Source: VXMO01 sp965205915 (GTDB lineage: Bacteria > Chloroflexota > Dehalococcoidia > UBA6926). Taken from it: 64,000 nucleotides of DNA. The notes below the pieces were generated by a model, which saw only the letters and a list, made by a program, of their open reading frames with translations, made no database searches and had not been told where the DNA came from. Every line of letters begins with the position of its first letter. Position 1 is the first letter of the stretch. A program made the translations under genes and the position numbers. The stretch covers positions 186,001 through 250,000 of the forward strand of contig OZ242191.1 in assembly GCA_965205915.1 (NCBI GenBank), read 5' to 3'. Of the stretch, positions 1-8,549 are shown piece by piece.

Positions 1-2
1 GC

Positions 3-1190
3 ATGAATATCCTGTTGGTTGAGCCGGACTACTATACGCGGTATCCGTCTTTGGGGCTCCTCAAACTCGGTGCACTTCACCGCGCGCAGGGAGACGTAGT
101 TCAACTGGTTCGTGGAATTGAAGAGATTTCCTTCATTCCGGACCGAATTGACGTGGCCAGCCTCTTTACCTGGGATTGGCAGCCAGTTTGGCGTGCCGTG
201 CGCCACTACAAGCAGGCTTACCCCCATGCGGAGGTGCGGTTAGGAGGGATTTACGCGTCGCTTCTGCCGGAGCACGCGGCCTTGTCTGGGGCTGATACGG
301 TTCATGAAGGACTAGTTCAGGCGGCGGAATGGGTGCGGCCCGATTATTCGCTCGTTCCCGAGTGGCAATCCAGCATTCTGTTCGCTACCCGTGGTTGCCC
401 AAGAAAATGCGGCTTCTGTTCCGTACCCAAACTTGAGGGCCCTCCAATCCCTGGTGCTGGTTCAGTTGAGTCTAAGTTGGAGCCGGGACACAAGAAGGCG
501 GTTTTCTTTGACAACAATGTGCTGGCTCTACCAGATGCGATGGAAATCTTCGCCGAACTCGTCGACTTGGGCATCCAAGTTGACTTCAATCAAGGGATGG
601 ACGCCAGACTCGTTAGAGAAGATAACGCAGCCTTGATCGGGAAGATGAACATGCCTTTCATACGCATGGCATTCGACTACCGTGGGATAAGGCCTTGGAT
701 CGAGCGAGCGATCGAGACATTAAAGGCGCATGGGATACGGGGCCGTCAAATGATCTTCTACGTGCTCCACAATTATGTCGACGATCCAGAAGATTTCTTC
801 GAGCGTGTAAGAGACCTGCTGCTCTGGGGGGTCGTTGTGTATCCCATGAGATATGAACCGCTTACCACACTCAAGAAGGGCGTGTATGTCTCCCCAAAGT
901 GGACGAATGAGGAACTCAAAATGGTGGCGGCCGCCCGTCGTGTTCTTGGGTTCGGAGGCGCTCTTCCACCTTATAAGGGGTTGGTGAGCAAATTTGAGAG
1001 GGCCAATAATTTCAAGGAAGCTTTCAGCTTGAGGCCGATAGGAGGCAATTGGAAGATACCCGAGAGCGTGGCCCAGATGGCAATTGAGCACGAGCAACAG
1101 TCGAGCATTCGGAAGACATACTTCCCGGGCTGGAGGAGGGAGAAGGATTGGCGGAAGACACCATTGGTGACCTCTTCTCCTGGCAAATAG
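3..1190 (+). CDS. Radical SAM protein (B12-binding-like N-terminus)
   Basis: A 395-residue protein. Its N-terminus (NILLVEPDYY and the LGGIYASLLPEHA stretch) resembles the Rossmann-like half of B12-binding radical SAM enzymes, although no clear DxHxxG cobalamin motif is visible. Around residue 130 the motif RGCPRKCGFCSV supplies the CxxxCxxC cysteines that bind the [4Fe-4S] cluster and cleave S-adenosylmethionine. The C-terminal third has no domain I recognise. The gene starts 3 bases into the window, so its ribosome site and any upstream partner cannot be seen. It overlaps the small Cys4 gene downstream and converges on the ParB/SNF2 operon. The substrate is unknown; modification of a nucleic acid or nucleotide is only an inference from the neighbours. 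Confidence 0.85.
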   Translation: MNILLVEPDYYTRYPSLGLLKLGALHRAQGDVVQLVRGIEEISFIPDRIDVASLFTWDWQPVWRAVRHYKQAYPHAEVRLGGIYASLLPEHAALSGADTVHEGLVQAAEWVRPDYSLVPEWQSSILFATRGCPRKCGFCSVPKLEGPPIPGAGSVESKLEPGHKKAVFFDNNVLALPDAMEIFAELVDLGIQVDFNQGMDARLVREDNAALIGKMNMPFIRMAFDYRGIRPWIERAIETLKAHGIRGRQMIFYVLHNYVDDPEDFFERVRDLLLWGVVVYPMRYEPLTTLKKGVYVSPKWTNEELKMVAAARRVLGFGGALPPYKGLVSKFERANNFKEAFSLRPIGGNWKIPESVAQMAIEHEQQSSIRKTYFPGWRREKDWRKTPLVTSSPGK

Positions 1191-1402
1191 GGTCCAAGAA
1201 GCCCCCCAAAGTTTGTTTGTGCTGTGGTCAGCCTTTCTCCGAAGAACGTTCAATTAGGGGGCCTTACCGGAAGAGCCCGTACATATGGGTCTGCTCGATT
1301 TGTTGGGCTCGCCCCGAGCTATTCTTCCCAGACAAGGAGGGGGACTGGGAAGAGGACTACAAACCTAAGACAAGAAAGCGAGCGCCTAAGAAACGCGCTT
1401 GA
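1148..1402 (+). CDS. Small four-cysteine (zinc-ribbon-like) protein
   Basis: An 84-residue protein with two paired cysteine knuckles, VCLCCGQPF and VCSICWARP, about 24 residues apart, as expected for a Zn-binding ribbon. A basic C-terminal tail (KTRKRAPKKRA) suits contact with nucleic acid. The start is TTG at 1148, inside the 3' end of the radical SAM gene and just after a GGAGGGAG ribosome site, so the two are likely translationally coupled. Its last bases overlap the 3' end of the convergent ParB gene. No family is recognised. It could be a partner subunit of the radical SAM enzyme. The cysteine spacing and coupling support it as a real gene. Confidence 0.65.
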   Translation: MAEDTIGDLFSWQIGSKKPPKVCLCCGQPFSEERSIRGPYRKSPYIWVCSICWARPELFFPDKEGDWEEDYKPKTRKRAPKKRA

Positions 1403-2363
1403 GTAGTTGCTCCGCACGGTTCTGAATCTTCCTAAGCTCGTAGATACACTTGTTGCGTTGTTCTTCATTGAGCGAAGCAAGCTCTCTTTCAAAGTCTTTC
1501 GCTGCAATCTTTTGTTTGAAACGATTTAGTGCTTTGTAGGTCTCAGTACGATCAGACACCATGTAAAGGGCGTCATCAAAAGTCTCATCTCCTGACAAGA
1601 GGTGCTTAAGTGCCTTTGGGCTCTGTACAATCTTTGGTAGTCCATCGCGGAGGTCGACAGCGCGCGGGACCTCCCGATTCCTCACTTTTTCGACGACAAT
1701 ATCGTCCATAGCCGGATTCGCAGCCCGCGCCTTTTGAACCTGGCGATTAGTGAAAAAGCTGTCGTAGTAACTCCAATTCTCAATTGACGTGTCTTCGTGC
1801 TCAACCATGAACGAGTAGACATCGATCAACTTTTGGACGCGCTGTTCAGAGAATCCCACCTGCTCAGCCATCTTCTTTGCGGTCTCTCCCAATCGGTGCC
1901 GCCTGTAGAAAACGCCGGCTTGTTCATAAGGAGCCCAGTCCTTCTTCCCGACTATGTGGTACTGGGCCAAGAGTCGGAAGATTAGGTCAGTCTCAATGTC
2001 CTCAGGCAAGAAGGTCGCCTTCATCATCCCCCACTTGATGGGATCATTTCGGGCCAGAAACCGGTATGCGGCCAGCCGGCTATTGCCCTCCAATACGTAA
2101 TTTGTTCCTTGCTGAACAATTACGGGGTCGGTTAGACCCCCGTTCGACCTGATGGCCGAGATAAGTTCCTTGACGTGCTCCTGGTTGCCAAGGGCACTTT
2201 CAATTTCATCCTGCTCGGGTGCATTCCCATGCCCGCGAACGGCTGAATACACGCGAGGATTTTCCGGGTAAAACAAGAGGTCCGCCTGCGAGACCTTGCC
2301 CGTCTTCACATCTATGGTCTGGCCACCAATCGTAATCGTGTCATGAGTCCATACTGAAGTCAT
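1386..2363 (-). CDS. ParB/sulfiredoxin-fold protein (copy 2)
   Basis: A 325-residue protein with a ParB/Srx-type core in the first 120 residues: FYPENPRVY, then an IRSNGGLTDPVIV strand, then VLEGNSRLAAYRFL. The last carries the GNxR signature of ParB/Srx proteins. A helical part follows with the motif HIVGKKDWAPYEQA and an HTH-like AKKMAEQVGFSEQRVQKLI. This layout matches stand-alone ParB-like proteins of DNA-modification and phage systems rather than chromosome-partition ParB: there is no ParA neighbour. It is the last gene of a tight minus-strand operon, 11 bases after the SNF2 gene. It is paralogous to the first gene of that operon. Confidence 0.8.
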   Translation of the reverse strand: MTSVWTHDTITIGGQTIDVKTGKVSQADLLFYPENPRVYSAVRGHGNAPEQDEIESALGNQEHVKELISAIRSNGGLTDPVIVQQGTNYVLEGNSRLAAYRFLARNDPIKWGMMKATFLPEDIETDLIFRLLAQYHIVGKKDWAPYEQAGVFYRRHRLGETAKKMAEQVGFSEQRVQKLIDVYSFMVEHEDTSIENWSYYDSFFTNRQVQKARAANPAMDDIVVEKVRNREVPRAVDLRDGLPKIVQSPKALKHLLSGDETFDDALYMVSDRTETYKALNRFKQKIAAKDFERELASLNEEQRNKCIYELRKIQNRAEQLLKRVS

Positions 2364-2374
2364 CTCTTGTTCCC

Positions 2375-3862
2375 TTACCCCTCTTCCAGATTCGGATCAA
2401 GCACGTGTCGCAGCATGTCACCATAATCATAGGTCATGTTTTTCCGGAAATCGTCGATGCCCGTGTCTCTTTGTGAGAGTTGAGCCGCGAGATGCTTTGC
2501 GGTCAAGAGTTCGTTGACCCACTCATCGATTGAATCACGCATCACGAGATTCGTGACAAAGCAGGGGCGGGTCTGGCTAATTCGATGGATTCTATCCTGA
2601 GCCTGCAGGTAGTCATCAAGACTGAAACTACGGTCATAGAACACGACGTGATTTGCAGCGGTCAACGTGAGCCCTTCCTTCGCCGCACCGGGTGTTGCAA
2701 CCAGCACCTCACATTGTGGCTTCTCCATGAATGCGGCAACTGACCTGTCACGATCTTCCATCGCCATCTTTCCATGCACTCGGCGCGGGCCGAATTCCGA
2801 CAGCTCCCGAGCAATCCAGTCAACGTTGTCGGTGAACGAACTCCATACAATGACTTTCTCTTGTCGATCGTGAATCGACCCAACCAGATTGCGCAGCGGG
2901 TCTAGTTTGCCTGGCTCTAAGTGGTATCCAGAATCGACGAGACGTGGATTCGAAGCCACCTGGACCATCCTCAAGAGGCGCTTGAGAATTGCCTCGGCAT
3001 CGTCTTCGACAAGCAGGCCGTGCCGCAGCACGCTAGCCCGCAATTCATCCCGGATACGGGCATAGAGGTCGAACTGGTGGGGCTCCCAGTCCACCTCTAC
3101 GTTCTCGATTTCCTTGTTCGGCAAGGAGATGCCGGCGCTGCTCTTTGTCTCCCTAACGGCAAACGGTTCGATCTTCGCGAACATCTCGGACAAAGCCAGT
3201 TCGAAGCGGTTTTGTCCCGACTCGTCAGCAGAAAGGTTATTCGATAGGGCAACGGACTTCTTGAATGACTTGAAGTCGTGCCCAAGACTCGCCCCTTGAT
3301 CAAGAAAGTAGATCTGCGACCAGATATCCTCCGGTCGGTTCGCAACAGGTGTTCCCGTCATGATGATGCGGCGGGCGAAGAGCGGTGCCAGGTCGTGGAA
3401 ACTGTTAGTCAGCGCAGAGTCTGGGTTCTTGATCTTGGCCGACTCGTCAACGATAACGCCAACGACGCGAGTGCGCAGGAATAGTTCCATACGCTGCTGC
3501 TCGCTGCGAATGACTTCGAAATGGGTCAGAAGAACACGCGATGGGCTGTTAAAGACGTTGTGATTGTTCGCGTGATTCTGGTCCAAGACCTTTGGACGCA
3601 AGAAGGTGTGGGTCTGCAACTCGCGGAGCCAATTTTGAATCAATCCTCTCTTGGCAACAAAGAGAACGGTGTCTACTTGTTTGGTTTCCAACCAGTAGAG
3701 CATTATGTCGATGGCGATCTTAGTCTTACCCAGCCCTTGCTCATGAAACACTGCGGCGTAGTTGAGGTCCCGGACAGCCAGCGCCGCCTCTTCTTGGAAT
3801 GGAAAGGACTGGTGCTTTGCGTCGAGCCTAGGTTCGGAGCGGAGCACTAATCTCTGTGGCAT
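2375..3862 (-). CDS. SNF2-family DEAD/DEAH helicase
   Basis: A 495-residue superfamily 2 ATPase. Motif I is HEQGLGKTKIA (residues 40-50), motif II VDESAKIKNP (about 138-147) and motif III TGTPVANRPEDIW. The C-terminal RecA lobe has IVWSSFTDNVDWIARE, ATPGAAKEGLTL and DRIHRISQTRP (motif VI). Motif II is DESA rather than DEAH, a common SNF2 variant. The protein is short and has no extra domain, like phage and defence-island SNF2 ATPases that remodel or translocate DNA for a partner enzyme. It lies 12 bases from the following ParB gene and 10 bases from the preceding nuclease-like gene, so co-transcription is very likely. Confidence 0.88.
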   Translation of the reverse strand: MPQRLVLRSEPRLDAKHQSFPFQEEAALAVRDLNYAAVFHEQGLGKTKIAIDIMLYWLETKQVDTVLFVAKRGLIQNWLRELQTHTFLRPKVLDQNHANNHNVFNSPSRVLLTHFEVIRSEQQRMELFLRTRVVGVIVDESAKIKNPDSALTNSFHDLAPLFARRIIMTGTPVANRPEDIWSQIYFLDQGASLGHDFKSFKKSVALSNNLSADESGQNRFELALSEMFAKIEPFAVRETKSSAGISLPNKEIENVEVDWEPHQFDLYARIRDELRASVLRHGLLVEDDAEAILKRLLRMVQVASNPRLVDSGYHLEPGKLDPLRNLVGSIHDRQEKVIVWSSFTDNVDWIARELSEFGPRRVHGKMAMEDRDRSVAAFMEKPQCEVLVATPGAAKEGLTLTAANHVVFYDRSFSLDDYLQAQDRIHRISQTRPCFVTNLVMRDSIDEWVNELLTAKHLAAQLSQRDTGIDDFRKNMTYDYGDMLRHVLDPNLEEG

Positions 3863-3872
3863 CTTAAGACCT

Positions 3873-4283
3873 TCACCCTGGGAGCCCCGGAAGAACGACG
3901 CTGTTGGCGTTCGGGACCCTTCCGGACTTGGACAGCAGGCGGATAAGGTTTTTCGCTGCTCTCTCGCAATGCCACGGAACAGCGAAAACGAACAGTGATT
4001 GGTCTGAACGACTGCACGCCCAGAGAAAGGCAGTCAATTGTTCAAGTGTGTGTGCGTTGTCGAGGTCTCCCGCCGTCTTTGCTTCCCCGATAATTTCACC
4101 TGCCTTTCCATGCAGTCTCGCATACAGGTCCGGGATGTATCCATCAATTATCGGTGGAGCCGTAGCCGATGGAGCCACCGCGCTGTGGACGAGAACGGAA
4201 GATTGGTGACCCGAAAAATACGTGTTAGCCGCCCATTCCCGCGCGGCTGCCACTAACGCCATATGTTGCCTAGACTCCACCAC
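3873..4283 (-). CDS. PD-(D/E)XK-like nuclease fold protein
   Basis: About 136 residues. Visible motifs are YIPDLYARLHG followed by IIGEAKT and LEQLTAFL. These are the D...ExK acid and lysine pattern of the PD-(D/E)XK nuclease fold, so metal-dependent DNA cleavage is plausible (fold inferred by eye, activity not shown). I chose GTG at 4283 because a TAGGA ribosome site sits just upstream and the ORF then begins after the stop of the upstream ParB gene. An ATG at 4361 would force a long overlap, and an internal ATG lies at 4262. It is the second gene of the ParB-nuclease-SNF2-ParB operon. Confidence 0.6.
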   Translation of the reverse strand: MVESRQHMALVAAAREWAANTYFSGHQSSVLVHSAVAPSATAPPIIDGYIPDLYARLHGKAGEIIGEAKTAGDLDNAHTLEQLTAFLWACSRSDQSLFVFAVPWHCERAAKNLIRLLSKSGRVPNANSVVLPGLPG

Positions 4284-4293
4284 GGAATTATTC

Positions 4294-5313
4294 CTACGCG
4301 ACGATGTCCGAACAAAGACGAACCAGTTCGTCCCTAGCATCGGAAAGAGTGAGGTTATCAACCGAATTAACGTCTGCCCGCAGGCGTTGAAGTTCGCTGT
4401 ATTGCATGGTCTGAACCCGCTCGGTAATCTCTCGAGCCAACTCTGTCAACGATGCACTCCTCAGCACATCACTTGGAGAAGGGGCGTCAATGATCTTTTG
4501 AGCTTCGCGCGCCCCCTTCTCAAGGAATACCTGCTTTGCTTCAGGGTGGGCCAGAATTCTCGGCAAGTGGCGAACTGTATTCAGGGGCGCAATCCTGCCA
4601 TCATGCACCCACGAAGCGAAGTCGTTCTTATTGAACCCCGCCTTTTGAACAGCTTCGTTGATGTTTCTTTTCTGGAGTTCCGCGAATGCCGAGAACCTCG
4701 TATGGTCAAAGTCCTGGTCGCTATCCAAGATTGGCCGATAGTGCTCCTCCATGTCCCTATACGCACCGATGAAGTTCTCGACCTCTTGACGCCTTCCCCC
4801 ACAAAACTCGATTAGCTCATTCATTGGCACGCGCTTGCTGGTGCTCAAGTAATGAAGATACTTAGCCTTCGAATAAGGGTCCCATGCACGGGGCCCAACG
4901 AGGTGGGCCTGTAGCCGGATTGCGTCCTTGTCAGGGTCAGAAAGGTTCGGGTAGACAAGGGCTGGAATTGTGTCCCACTCGCCCTGTACGGCGTCCTTCT
5001 GAAACTCTTGATAAATCAGGGCTCGAGTGTTGCCCTCAATTACGATAAGCTTCCCGTCCGATTCGCGGTTCACTATGATTGGGTGAATTACGCCGCCGTT
5101 TGCCTTGATCGATTCCTTGAGGCTGCGGAAGGTCGTAGAACTGCTATCACCTTCAGTTGGGTCGCTGGCACCCAGAGCCAGCGCCATCTGCTCCGCGGTT
5201 ACTTGCCCACCATACATGTCGAGCGCCCGAGCGATACGCGGGTTCTCCTTATCAAGAGTGAGGTCTGCTATCGGAACCGTGTCCATCTTCGGTTGAATCG
5301 CTGCGGTGGCCAT
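4294..5313 (-). CDS. ParB/sulfiredoxin-fold protein (copy 1)
   Basis: A 339-residue ParB/Srx-like protein. The N-terminal core has VPIADLTLDKENPRIARALD, IKANGGVIHPIIV and VIEGNTRALIYQEF (GNxR signature). The helical part contains AHLVGPRAWDPYSKA, matching the HxVGxxxWxPYxxA motif of the second operon copy, so the two are paralogs. A coiled, acidic C-terminus follows. It is the first gene of the operon, with GAGGAG six bases before ATG and a good promoter upstream. The family's biochemical role outside partition is varied (NTP hydrolysis, DNA binding, sulfiredoxin-like chemistry), so no reaction is assigned. Confidence 0.8.
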   Translation of the reverse strand: MATAAIQPKMDTVPIADLTLDKENPRIARALDMYGGQVTAEQMALALGASDPTEGDSSSTTFRSLKESIKANGGVIHPIIVNRESDGKLIVIEGNTRALIYQEFQKDAVQGEWDTIPALVYPNLSDPDKDAIRLQAHLVGPRAWDPYSKAKYLHYLSTSKRVPMNELIEFCGGRRQEVENFIGAYRDMEEHYRPILDSDQDFDHTRFSAFAELQKRNINEAVQKAGFNKNDFASWVHDGRIAPLNTVRHLPRILAHPEAKQVFLEKGAREAQKIIDAPSPSDVLRSASLTELAREITERVQTMQYSELQRLRADVNSVDNLTLSDARDELVRLCSDIVA

Positions 5314-5352
5314 CGTTGCTCCTCTAATGGTCGTCTTTTGTGCTCAACATAA

Positions 5353-5381
5353 ATCCTAGAGCGGGTGACTGAGTAGGTCAA
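5353..5381 (-). promoter_or_regulatory. Predicted sigma70 promoter of the ParB-SNF2 operon
   Basis: Read on the minus strand: TTGACC (5376-5381), a 17-base spacer, and TAGGAT (5353-5358), about 40 bases before the ParB start. It lies in the 315-base gap between this operon and the divergent GHKL gene. The rest of that gap (to 5628) shows no further strong hexamer pair or repeat that I can support. Confidence 0.6.
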
Positions 5382-5628
5382 TTTGGCGAGGCCCGGTACC
5401 GCACCCTCCATCACCCTACTTATCTCAGTCTTGTTGAGTAAGTGTTGCTTGCGTCGCCTCCTGATCGTCACGTGGGTTCATTCCATCACAGATTCCATTG
5501 GCTCATTGGTCGCCCCCCTCAACCGGGAATGCGTTCCTACCTACCAACAAGCCGCAACACGTTGCTTGATGTCGCATGTAGAATGTTACACATGGGGACC
5601 AGTCGGATAGTTCATAGGATGGCCTAAG

Positions 5629-7530
5629 ATGGTCGATCAGGAGCAAATGGGCCAGCGAATACCGATCGAGCCGTGGGAGGTTGGCGGCGAACTCTTGGAT
5701 ATATTGTCCAAGGGCCTCTATACGGACGCAAGGGACGCCCTCCGTGAATATGTGCAGAACTCTGTGGACGCGCATGCAAGCACTGTACACATCACCATTG
5801 AAGGACCTGTGGTAACTGTACGCGACGACGGCGACGGCATGGATTTTGACACCCTGAGGCGGGCAAGGCGACTTGGTGCCTCTGACAAAGGAATGTTCTT
5901 CAACGTTGGATTCAGGGGAATAGGTATCTATTCTGCATTTGGCATGTGCGAGGCATTGACAATTCACACGCACCAATCGAATTCAGAAGAACTCCTGACC
6001 CTCAGATTGGATTTCGGCGCCATGAGTCGGGTCCTAGAACAGGACAGAGATGCGCCTCGAAGGTCAGGCATTGCGCTCACCGACCTATTATTTGAGCATA
6101 CGGCTTTCTGGCGCTCCAACTACACGGGAAAGCCGGACGAACAATTCACGATGGTCCGGCTCGAGGGACTTCGACAAGAATACCGATCCCAGTTGTCAAT
6201 CCTGTCTGATGTCCACGGGTACCTCCTGAACACACTCCCCGTCCTCTTTCCCGAGATAGGGTACGGGGCCTTGGTGAACCAATTGTTGCGAGATTTCCTT
6301 AATTTGAATCCTGTTCGGGTCGTACTAAGGATCGGCAGTGAGCCAGAAGTGGTTGTTGAGCCGCAAGTGGCAAAGAAGGTACACGAGCCACAGTTCGCAT
6401 ACGTGAAGGACGCTGACAATCGAACCCTCGCGTTCGTTTGGCATGCCATGTCAACGACCAGGGAGCAAGTGAACTCGGACCGTGGGGATATTTCGAACTC
6501 GCATGTTAGTGGGTTTCTCTTGAAAGCTAGGGGTTTTACTCTAGGTGACCGCGCTACGATCAAACACCTGTGGCCTTTGGTGGGTGCTAGGGCTCTGTAT
6601 CACCACTACACGGGAGAAATTCACATATTGGATGAGGCCGGTACCATACCTAACGCCGCACGCAATGATCTGGAAGCCGGTCGACCGAGGGACGTTCTCT
6701 TCCGGCACCTGCAGGATACATTTGCGGTACTGAATAGCTCTGCAGATGTCGCGAGGCAGATTCTCAAGATCGCGGATGACATTTCAACAGCTGAGGACGA
6801 AGCCCAACGGTTGCTCGAGAAAGCAAATGACCCCGACGACAATCAGTTTGAGCTATATAGGCTGGCTAGGAATTTCGCTGCCGAACTGGAGGGAAACGTA
6901 TCTGCTCTGGATCGCCTCAAGTCCCGGGGGCGCTCTGGGCGAGCAAAGTTGACGTTCCCGCCGTCAGAAGCGCAGGTCCGGGAGATTACCGAACTGCGAG
7001 ACAGGATAAGGGCTCCTAACAACATCGCTAGTCGCGTTGTCGACTCAACAGCTAAAAGAACCAAGTCCAAAGCAGAAGATAGGGCCGTCCATTCGAGGCA
7101 GCCTCCGGCTCCGCAAGTGGTGCTATTGCAAGAGGCGTCAAACGGATTCGCGGAAATGGTTGACGCTCTTCCACCAGAGATGTTTGGGGCTAGCCAAGAA
7201 TTGTTGGCAACAGCCCTCCGACTTCAGACTGTACCCAACGCCATCGCCGTGCTGGACGAAGTCAAGGCTGCCGGCTTCGATCTAACGGAGAACGTCGAAT
7301 CTGTCAGGAGACGGCTCAGGTCATACTTGGGTTGGTCCTCGAATGCTCCCGTCAGCCTCCTAGATGCCCTTGCCCAACAAGGATTCCTCACTTCAACAGA
7401 ACGGGAAACTGATCTGGTCCAAGCAATTGACGCCGGGATAAGGAGAGCGCTGGGAGGCAGGGGAGAAGCATACGAGAATCTGCTTCGCTCAATCGCGGAC
7501 GCTGTTCGGGACCATCCTAATCTCGGCTAG
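5629..7530 (+). CDS. GHKL (Hsp90-like) ATPase
   Basis: A 633-residue protein with an N-terminal Bergerat ATP-binding fold. The N box is REYVQNSVDAHA (E40, N43), the G1 box VRDDGDGM (65-71) and the G2 box GFRGIGIYSAFGM (94-106). These resemble Hsp90/MORC/MutL-type GHKL enzymes, not histidine kinases: there is no His-phosphotransfer domain. Residues of about 150-350 look like the transducer part. The long C-terminal region (about 400-633) is helical and unassigned. ATG 5629 is used; an in-frame ATG at 5647 after CAGGAG is an alternative. The next gene follows by 11 bases, so the pair is probably one unit, divergent from the ParB operon. Confidence 0.78.
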   Translation: MVDQEQMGQRIPIEPWEVGGELLDILSKGLYTDARDALREYVQNSVDAHASTVHITIEGPVVTVRDDGDGMDFDTLRRARRLGASDKGMFFNVGFRGIGIYSAFGMCEALTIHTHQSNSEELLTLRLDFGAMSRVLEQDRDAPRRSGIALTDLLFEHTAFWRSNYTGKPDEQFTMVRLEGLRQEYRSQLSILSDVHGYLLNTLPVLFPEIGYGALVNQLLRDFLNLNPVRVVLRIGSEPEVVVEPQVAKKVHEPQFAYVKDADNRTLAFVWHAMSTTREQVNSDRGDISNSHVSGFLLKARGFTLGDRATIKHLWPLVGARALYHHYTGEIHILDEAGTIPNAARNDLEAGRPRDVLFRHLQDTFAVLNSSADVARQILKIADDISTAEDEAQRLLEKANDPDDNQFELYRLARNFAAELEGNVSALDRLKSRGRSGRAKLTFPPSEAQVREITELRDRIRAPNNIASRVVDSTAKRTKSKAEDRAVHSRQPPAPQVVLLQEASNGFAEMVDALPPEMFGASQELLATALRLQTVPNAIAVLDEVKAAGFDLTENVESVRRRLRSYLGWSSNAPVSLLDALAQQGFLTSTERETDLVQAIDAGIRRALGGRGEAYENLLRSIADAVRDHPNLG

Positions 7531-7541
7531 CCTTATCCAAG

Positions 7542-8549
7542 ATGGCCAAACGACTTGGTTACACTTCGAGCAATGAGAAGGATTTCATCAGGGATGAGGT
7601 CGATCTTGGTCTGCTAACTCGACTCCGACGACTTCAGGGGGAACCTCTAAATTACTTCGGACTTCCTGGTGCCGACATGCTGGACATCAGTTCATGGAAG
7701 GACCTGCTCGGGCAAGTCGATGCCGTTGAGAGGGCACCAGACAACATTCGGGCGATGGACGAGAACGCCAAGATGTTGATGCCCGAATTGCGCTTTGTCC
7801 CGCACCATGGCGAAGTTGATCAGGTGATACTCCGTGGCAGAGGGGGAAACTGGAAACGTGGAGGCGAAGACTACCGACCTTGGGTTCAACTCTCCAGAGC
7901 AGGTACTACGAGGATGGGCTGGTATTTTCATGTCGTGAACCTTGATTACTTCGGAGAGTTCCTCCCTGAAGGGGAAGGAAAGGCAAGGATACGGGCCGAT
8001 GCAATCAAGAAGCTCTTCGACTTTCAGCGTCTGGACGCATGGGGCCATTGGGTCCTGTTATTGACGGTCGAAGCTCAGATGGTGAATCCAAGGCTCCAAG
8101 GGCAACTGTACGGCTACCTGAATGGCGTTCGGCAGGACTCCTCCGCAGAAGCAGGCACTTTAATCGATTTCCTAGCGGCTCCAGGAAGCGATAGGGCACT
8201 CACGGCCACTAGAGTCATTCATGCGGTGGCGGGAACACTGATAGCGCGGTCAGCTTCCCTGGGAAGAGTGCTCGCATCGCCGAGGGGGACCATTCTTTAT
8301 CGCGGGTCCGGCCAACAGCCAATGGTTCACCTAATGTTCGAGTTTGAACCAACGGCGGAGGCAATAGCAGCCACGACTCCAGTCGAAATGATGCTTCGAG
8401 CTCCCATCCTTAGGACGGACCTTCATCAACGCCCATTATTGGCGCTCGCTGGTGAGCAGGTACCTGGACTCACAGAGACCGAGGTGACCCAAATCCTAAG
8501 CTACCTAGATGCCTCCCAACTAGAACAAATCAAAAACAGTATGGGTTAG
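7542..8549 (+). CDS. Unrecognised protein paired with GHKL ATPase
   Basis: A 335-residue soluble protein with no domain I can name. The N-terminal part has LGYTSSNEKDFIRDEVDLG and NYFGLPGADMLDISSW, ending in VDAVERAPDNIRAM. The order of glycine turn, acidic strand end and VER is loosely reminiscent of a nucleotide-binding Rossmann unit, but this is weak. The middle contains HVVNLDYFGEF and FDFQRLDAWGHWVLLLTVE, and the C-terminus is helical. It starts 11 bases after the GHKL ATPase, and its conservation with that gene would be the best clue to function. No signal peptide or membrane segment is seen. Confidence 0.6.
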   Translation: MAKRLGYTSSNEKDFIRDEVDLGLLTRLRRLQGEPLNYFGLPGADMLDISSWKDLLGQVDAVERAPDNIRAMDENAKMLMPELRFVPHHGEVDQVILRGRGGNWKRGGEDYRPWVQLSRAGTTRMGWYFHVVNLDYFGEFLPEGEGKARIRADAIKKLFDFQRLDAWGHWVLLLTVEAQMVNPRLQGQLYGYLNGVRQDSSAEAGTLIDFLAAPGSDRALTATRVIHAVAGTLIARSASLGRVLASPRGTILYRGSGQQPMVHLMFEFEPTAEAIAATTPVEMMLRAPILRTDLHQRPLLALAGEQVPGLTETEVTQILSYLDASQLEQIKNSMG

